DNA of 9,271 nucleotides from Bacteroidota bacterium (GTDB taxonomy: Bacteria; Bacteroidota; Ignavibacteria; Ignavibacteriales; Ignavibacteriaceae). Below, in pieces: positions 5,296-9,271 of the stretch. Under the pieces are notes generated by a model. It was given only the letters and a program-made list of their open reading frames with translations, did not search any database and had not been told where the DNA came from. The translations under genes and the position numbers were made by a program. The DNA lies in the NCBI GenBank assembly GCA_023406915.1, contig JAEXTR010000234.1:1-9271 (forward strand). The letters run 5' to 3'. The first letter of the stretch is position 1. Every line of letters begins with the position of its first letter.

Positions 5296-8200
5296 ATGAA
5301 AATATCCCGCTACTTTACCAAATCTGGTAAGGATGCCCTGGATGGAATCCCCTTTGAAAAGAGAGTCTCAGAAATCCGTAATCCCGATGGCTCTTCCATA
5401 TTTAGACTTGAAGATGTTTCTGTGCCTGAACACTGGACTCAGGTTGCAACCGATATTATAGCCCAGAAGTATTTAAGAAAAGCTGGTGTACCGAAACTGC
5501 TGAAAAAGCGTAAGGAAAAAGGTGTACCCGAGTGGCTGCAGGCTTCAGATGCCGATGAGGAAAACCTCTCAAAATTGCCCGAAAAAGACCGTCGCACTGG
5601 TGAGTTTGATTCTCGTCAGGTTTTTCACCGCCTGGCAGGTAACTGGACCTACTGGGGCTGGAAGGCAAACTATTTTGATACTGAAGAGGATGCACGGACA
5701 TTCTATGATGAGTTGGTGTATATGCTTGCGATGCAAATGGCAGCACCCAACAGCCCACAGTGGTTTAACACCGGTATCAATTGGGCATACGGAATTACCG
5801 GCCCTGCACAGGGACATTATTATGTTGACCATACCACGGGTGAATTAAAAAAATCTGAAGATGCCTACACGCATCCCCAGCCACATGCCTGCTTTATTCA
5901 GTCTGTTGATGATGATCTCGTAAACGAAGGTGGCATCATGGACCTTTGGGTGCGTGAAGCCAGGCTTTTCAAATATGGCTCTGGAACAGGTACAAATTTC
6001 TCTGATCTCCGTGGTTCCAATGAGCCCCTGAGTGGTGGAGGCAAATCATCCGGATTGATGTCATTCCTTCGCATAGGTGACAGGTCTGCAGGTGCAATTA
6101 AATCAGGCGGAACTACCCGGCGTGCAGCTAAAATGGTATGCCTTGATCTTGATCATCCGGATATCGAAGAATTTATTAACTGGAAAGTTACCGAAGAACA
6201 AAAGGTTGCGGCTCTCGTTACTGGCTCTCAGATCTGTAATCAGCATCTGAATGCTATCATGAGTTCCTGCTACGCAGAGCACCCGGAGAACGACCGCTTT
6301 AATGCGAAAACCAACATCAAGCTTCAAAAGGCTATGCAGGCAGCCAGAAAAGCTGCCGTGCCTCAAAACTATATAGACAGGGTAATCAACCTTGCGAAGA
6401 TGGGTTTCCGCTCAATTGAGTTCCCGATTTTTACTACAGACTGGGACGCCGAAGCGTACGCAACTGTATCAGGACAAAACTCCAATAACTCCGTCCGTAT
6501 AACCAATGATTTTATGAATGCAGTCCTGAATGACTGGGACTGGAATCTCTACTGGCGTAACGAAAAGAAGCGGGCATCAAAAGAAAAACGAAGCCCAAAA
6601 CCTTGCAAAACTCTCAAAGCCAGGAATTTGTGGGATGAAATATCCTATGCTGCATGGTCTTGCGCTGATCCAGGCGTACAGTTCCATACCACCATTAATG
6701 AGTGGCATACCTGCCCAATGGACGGAGAAATAAAAGCTTCGAATCCGTGCAGCGAGTATATGTTCCTGGATAATACAGCATGCAATCTTGCCTCAATGAA
6801 TCTGATAAAATTCTTTGACATCAGCAAAAAAGAATTTAATATCGATGCGTTTCGGCATGCAACACGCCTGTGGACCATTGTACTCGAGATCAGCGTACTG
6901 ATGGCACAATTCCCCAGTAAGGAACTTGCCCAACTGAGCTATGAGTTCAGAACGCTTGGACTAGGATATGCAAACCTTGGCTCCTTACTGATGATTCAGG
7001 GTATTCCTTATGACAGCAATGAAGCAACTGCAATATGTGGCGCCATCACGGCAATCATGCACATGACTTCATACGCAACCAGCGCAGATATGGCAAAAGA
7101 GTTTGGTCCGTTTATGCATTACGGACGAAACAGAGAATTTATGCTGAGAGTTATCAGAAATCACCGCCGCGCTGCCTTCAATGTTCCGAAAGAGGAGTAT
7201 GAGCAACTGAGCATAACCCCGATGGGCATTGATCCAAGATTCTGCCCCTCAGACCTGCTGCGCGCAGCCCGCGAGGATGCTGATAAAGCACTTGAGATGG
7301 GCACCCAACATGGGTTCAGAAACGCTCAGGTTACTGTAATAGCCCCAACCGGCACTATTGGTATGGTTATGGACTGCGATACGACAGGTGTAGAACCTGA
7401 CTTCGCTCTTGTCAAATTCAAGAAACTTGCTGGTGGCGGTTACTTCAAAATAATTAACAATTCGATTCCTCCTGCATTAGAGAAACTCGGATATAACAAC
7501 GACCAGATTCAGGAAATTGTTAAGTATGCCAAGGGTGCCGGCACATTGGTCGGTTGCCCGTATATTAACCATGAATCCCTTGCTGCAAAAGGTTTCACTC
7601 CTGAGATTCTTAACAAAATTGAATCACAGCTTCCTTTCTCGTTCGACCTCAGCAACGCATTCAATAAATTTGTTATTGGCGCAGATTTCCTTACCAGCGT
7701 TCTCAAGCTGGATAAAGACGAGATTAATGATTTTGAATTTGATCTCCTCGCCCGCCTCGGATTTTCAAAGCAGGAAATTTCTTCAGCAAATGACTACGTC
7801 TGCGGCACTATGACGATTGAAGGCGCACCGTACCTCAAACATGATCACTACCCAGTTTTTGATTGCGCTAACAAATGCGGAAAAAAAGGAACCCGTTTCA
7901 TCCGTCCGATTGCGCATATTAAAATGATGGCTGCTGCTCAGCCATTCATTTCTGGTGCAATTTCCAAGACAATCAATATGCCCTATCATGCCGATATCAA
8001 CGACATCAAAGATGCCTATATGCAGTCCTGGAAGATGGGTGTGAAGGCGAATGCACTCTACCGTGATGGTTCGAAATTGTCTCAGCCACTGAATACAGTG
8101 ATAGATGATGACTTGATTGAAGTATTCGAAGAAGGCAATGAGAATGACATCATTAAGGTGGCAGAAAAGATTCTGTACCGCTATATTGCTAAGAGAAAGA

Positions 8201-8874
8201 GGCTTCCAGACCGCAGATCAGGGTACACTCAAAAGGCTAAGATCAACGGACAGAGCGTTTACATTCGTACTGGTGAGTACGAAAACGGGCAGTTGGGTGA
8301 GATATTCATCGATATGCACCGTGAGGGCGCCACAGTCAGAAGCCTTCTGAACTGTTTCGCTATCTCTATTTCACTCGGTCTCCAGCATGGTGTACCGCTT
8401 GAAGAGTTTACTGATGCCTTTGTGTTTACCCGTTTTGAACCAAGTGGTGTGGTTACCGGTAACTCAAGAATTAAATTCTCAACCTCTATCATTGATTACA
8501 TCTTCCGTGAACTCGCGGTTACCTATCTTGGGCGGGATGATCTGGCCCATGTGGAATCCCAGTCAACCTTCGACACAAGAAGAAAGCTTCACGAAGAAAA
8601 CTTTTTTGAGCCTGACCTGACTGATGACGGAAACGATTCGGATGGTAATGGCTACTCTGATGATCCGCTGCAATCATATAGTTACAAAATGATTGCTGGC
8701 GACTCAAAAGCTAAACTGAGCGAGTCAAGTGTATCCCTGATACAGAAGGTAAAAAAGGCAAAGGAAAAAGGGTATACTGGTGATGTGTGCAGCGAGTGCT
8801 CAAGCATGACCATGGTACGTAACGGCACTTGCCTGAAGTGTATGACCTGCGGTGCAACATCCGGCTGTAGTTAA
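5296..8874 (+). CDS. nrdJ: Adenosylcobalamin-dependent class II ribonucleotide reductase
   Basis: This 1192-residue protein is the long form of NrdJ, which reduces ribonucleotides (ribonucleoside diphosphates in this subgroup) to deoxyribonucleotides in the cytoplasm using a radical made from adenosylcobalamin. No ATP-cone is seen at the N-terminus. Key residues visible: redox Cys199 in PHACFIQS; radical-site motif NPCSE with Asn483, thiyl Cys485 and Glu487; second redox Cys496 in TACNLAS; phosphate-binding APTGTIG (683-689). A TSCPD-type domain spans about 975-1085. An acidic Asp/Gly/Asn/Ser-rich linker (about 1108-1128) leads to a Cys-rich tail with Cys1165, 1168, 1179, 1182, 1185 and 1191, expected to re-reduce the active site. 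A Lys/Arg-rich insertion lies near 421-437. The start is supported by AGAAGAGG 6 bases before ATG and by the family-typical MKI..FTK opening. It is transcribed alone, divergent from the LiaF-like unit. It would work with or without oxygen but needs B12 uptake or synthesis. Confidence 0.98.
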   Translation: MKISRYFTKSGKDALDGIPFEKRVSEIRNPDGSSIFRLEDVSVPEHWTQVATDIIAQKYLRKAGVPKLLKKRKEKGVPEWLQASDADEENLSKLPEKDRRTGEFDSRQVFHRLAGNWTYWGWKANYFDTEEDARTFYDELVYMLAMQMAAPNSPQWFNTGINWAYGITGPAQGHYYVDHTTGELKKSEDAYTHPQPHACFIQSVDDDLVNEGGIMDLWVREARLFKYGSGTGTNFSDLRGSNEPLSGGGKSSGLMSFLRIGDRSAGAIKSGGTTRRAAKMVCLDLDHPDIEEFINWKVTEEQKVAALVTGSQICNQHLNAIMSSCYAEHPENDRFNAKTNIKLQKAMQAARKAAVPQNYIDRVINLAKMGFRSIEFPIFTTDWDAEAYATVSGQNSNNSVRITNDFMNAVLNDWDWNLYWRNEKKRASKEKRSPKPCKTLKARNLWDEISYAAWSCADPGVQFHTTINEWHTCPMDGEIKASNPCSEYMFLDNTACNLASMNLIKFFDISKKEFNIDAFRHATRLWTIVLEISVLMAQFPSKELAQLSYEFRTLGLGYANLGSLLMIQGIPYDSNEATAICGAITAIMHMTSYATSADMAKEFGPFMHYGRNREFMLRVIRNHRRAAFNVPKEEYEQLSITPMGIDPRFCPSDLLRAAREDADKALEMGTQHGFRNAQVTVIAPTGTIGMVMDCDTTGVEPDFALVKFKKLAGGGYFKIINNSIPPALEKLGYNNDQIQEIVKYAKGAGTLVGCPYINHESLAAKGFTPEILNKIESQLPFSFDLSNAFNKFVIGADFLTSVLKLDKDEINDFEFDLLARLGFSKQEISSANDYVCGTMTIEGAPYLKHDHYPVFDCANKCGKKGTRFIRPIAHIKMMAAAQPFISGAISKTINMPYHADINDIKDAYMQSWKMGVKANALYRDGSKLSQPLNTVIDDDLIEVFEEGNENDIIKVAEKILYRYIAKRKRLPDRRSGYTQKAKINGQSVYIRTGEYENGQLGEIFIDMHREGATVRSLLNCFAISISLGLQHGVPLEEFTDAFVFTRFEPSGVVTGNSRIKFSTSIIDYIFRELAVTYLGRDDLAHVESQSTFDTRRKLHEENFFEPDLTDDGNDSDGNGYSDDPLQSYSYKMIAGDSKAKLSESSVSLIQKVKKAKEKGYTGDVCSECSSMTMVRNGTCLKCMTCGATSGCS

Positions 8875-8903
8875 CTTACCTGTCTGATAGAGTTTGCTTT
8901 TTT

Positions 8904-8939
8904 GCTGCTGCCGGAATATCCGGTAGCAGCTTTTTTTTT
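8904..8939 (+). terminator. Strong rho-independent terminator after nrdJ
   Basis: GCTGCTGCCGG (8904-8914) pairs with CCGGTAGCAGC (8920-8930) as an 11-bp stem with one G-T pair, around a 5-base loop, followed by nine T residues. It begins 30 bases after the nrdJ stop. On the opposite strand there is also a short T-poor flank, so it acts mainly in the plus direction. Confidence 0.93.
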
Positions 8940-8950
8940 ATGAGGTGCTG

Positions 8951-9271
8951 GTGGAAATTCTTCTATTTGCAAGTGATATATTTCTTGGAGTGATTATCGT
9001 AACCTGGCTCCTGCAATGGATCATTCCGCCAATAGTCATTCGGGTGGATTCAATATTTCTTGGCAGGCAGGTCAGGGGTCTCAATTTTCTCTTCTTTGTC
9101 TTCATCAGGAGAGACAGTTATAATGACTCTATCCTGCGGCATGAATTTGTGCATTATCGTCAGCAGAGATACTTCTCCCCTGTAGGTCTTGCGGCATTTA
9201 TGCTTATCTACTATATGTATCTTTTCATCAGGCACAGGTCTGCCGAAGCTGTCTACAGGAACAGTATTATA
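8951..9271 (+). CDS. Small membrane protein with HExxH motif, 5' part only
   Basis: This frame stays open to the right edge (107 residues seen, C-terminus missing). It has a hydrophobic N-terminal segment (about 3-30), then RRDSYNDSILRHEFVHYRQQ with the zinc-protease-like HEFVH at 64-68, a second hydrophobic segment (about 79-94), and RHRSAEAVYRNS at the end. I recall small Bacteroidota membrane proteins with the same order: HExxH followed by RQQ, a hydrophobic stretch, then YRN and a Glu-containing repeat; their function is not established to my knowledge. GTG 8951 is preferred because TGAGG lies 5 bases upstream; GTG 8945 is in frame but poorly placed. The ribosome site begins right after the nrdJ terminator T-run, so expression needs read-through or an unseen promoter. 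A peptidase role is inference. Confidence 0.7.
   Translation, partial: MEILLFASDIFLGVIIVTWLLQWIIPPIVIRVDSIFLGRQVRGLNFLFFVFIRRDSYNDSILRHEFVHYRQQRYFSPVGLAAFMLIYYMYLFIRHRSAEAVYRNSII

Noticed and set aside
8940..8993. Short reading frame from ATG 8940
   Set aside because: It stops after 17 codons and its start lies directly on the terminator T-run with no ribosome site.
9050..9235. Small minus-strand gene at the right edge
   Set aside because: It lies opposite the frame encoding the HExxH membrane protein, has no ribosome site that I can see, and its sequence resembles no family.

Overview
This is a chromosomal window of about 9.3 kb, moderate in GC, with six genes: four complete, one cut by each edge. 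The family mix suggests a Gram-negative bacterium of the wider FCB group (Bacteroidota, Fibrobacterota, Balneolota or relatives). Pointers are a LiaF-like protein next to a LytS-type kinase and a LytTR regulator, an Ate1-type aminoacyl-tRNA-protein transferase, and a membrane HExxH protein of a kind I know from Bacteroidota. Good Shine-Dalgarno sequences precede most starts, which argues against a typical Bacteroidota member. This placement is inference; nothing in the window fixes the species.

Layout. (1) At the left edge, on the plus strand, is the last 207 residues of an Ate1-like protein-tail transferase. Its stop codon overlaps the stop of the next, convergent gene. (2) From about 4850 down to 623 the minus strand carries a probable envelope-sensing cassette: LiaF-like membrane protein, LytS-type histidine kinase, LytTR response regulator. 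It is followed by a CoA-acylating aldehyde dehydrogenase that appears to have its own promoter. (3) A 485-bp divergent intergenic region (4811-5295) holds a 10-bp direct repeat at 21-bp period, which fits a LytTR site; a run of three strong stem-loops; and operator-like dyads just before nrdJ. (4) On the plus strand lies a long class II (adenosylcobalamin-dependent) ribonucleotide reductase gene, nrdJ, ending in a strong intrinsic terminator. (5) At the right edge is the start of a small membrane protein with an HEFVH motif, beginning 11 bases after the terminator T-run.

How the parts may work together. The LiaF-like/kinase/regulator trio looks like one transcription unit. Kinase and regulator overlap by 14-17 bases, so they are probably translationally coupled, and the direct repeat upstream of the first gene suggests autoregulation. 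The aldehyde dehydrogenase converts aldehydes to acyl-CoA (or the reverse). It has a linker and amphipathic C-terminal helix resembling bacterial-microcompartment encapsulation peptides, although no shell gene is visible. NrdJ supplies deoxynucleotides without needing oxygen, at the cost of vitamin B12. No cobalamin riboswitch is visible before it.

I see no mobile element, CRISPR array, tRNA or rRNA. The core genes belong to known families. The least explained part is the intergenic region at 4860-5290.
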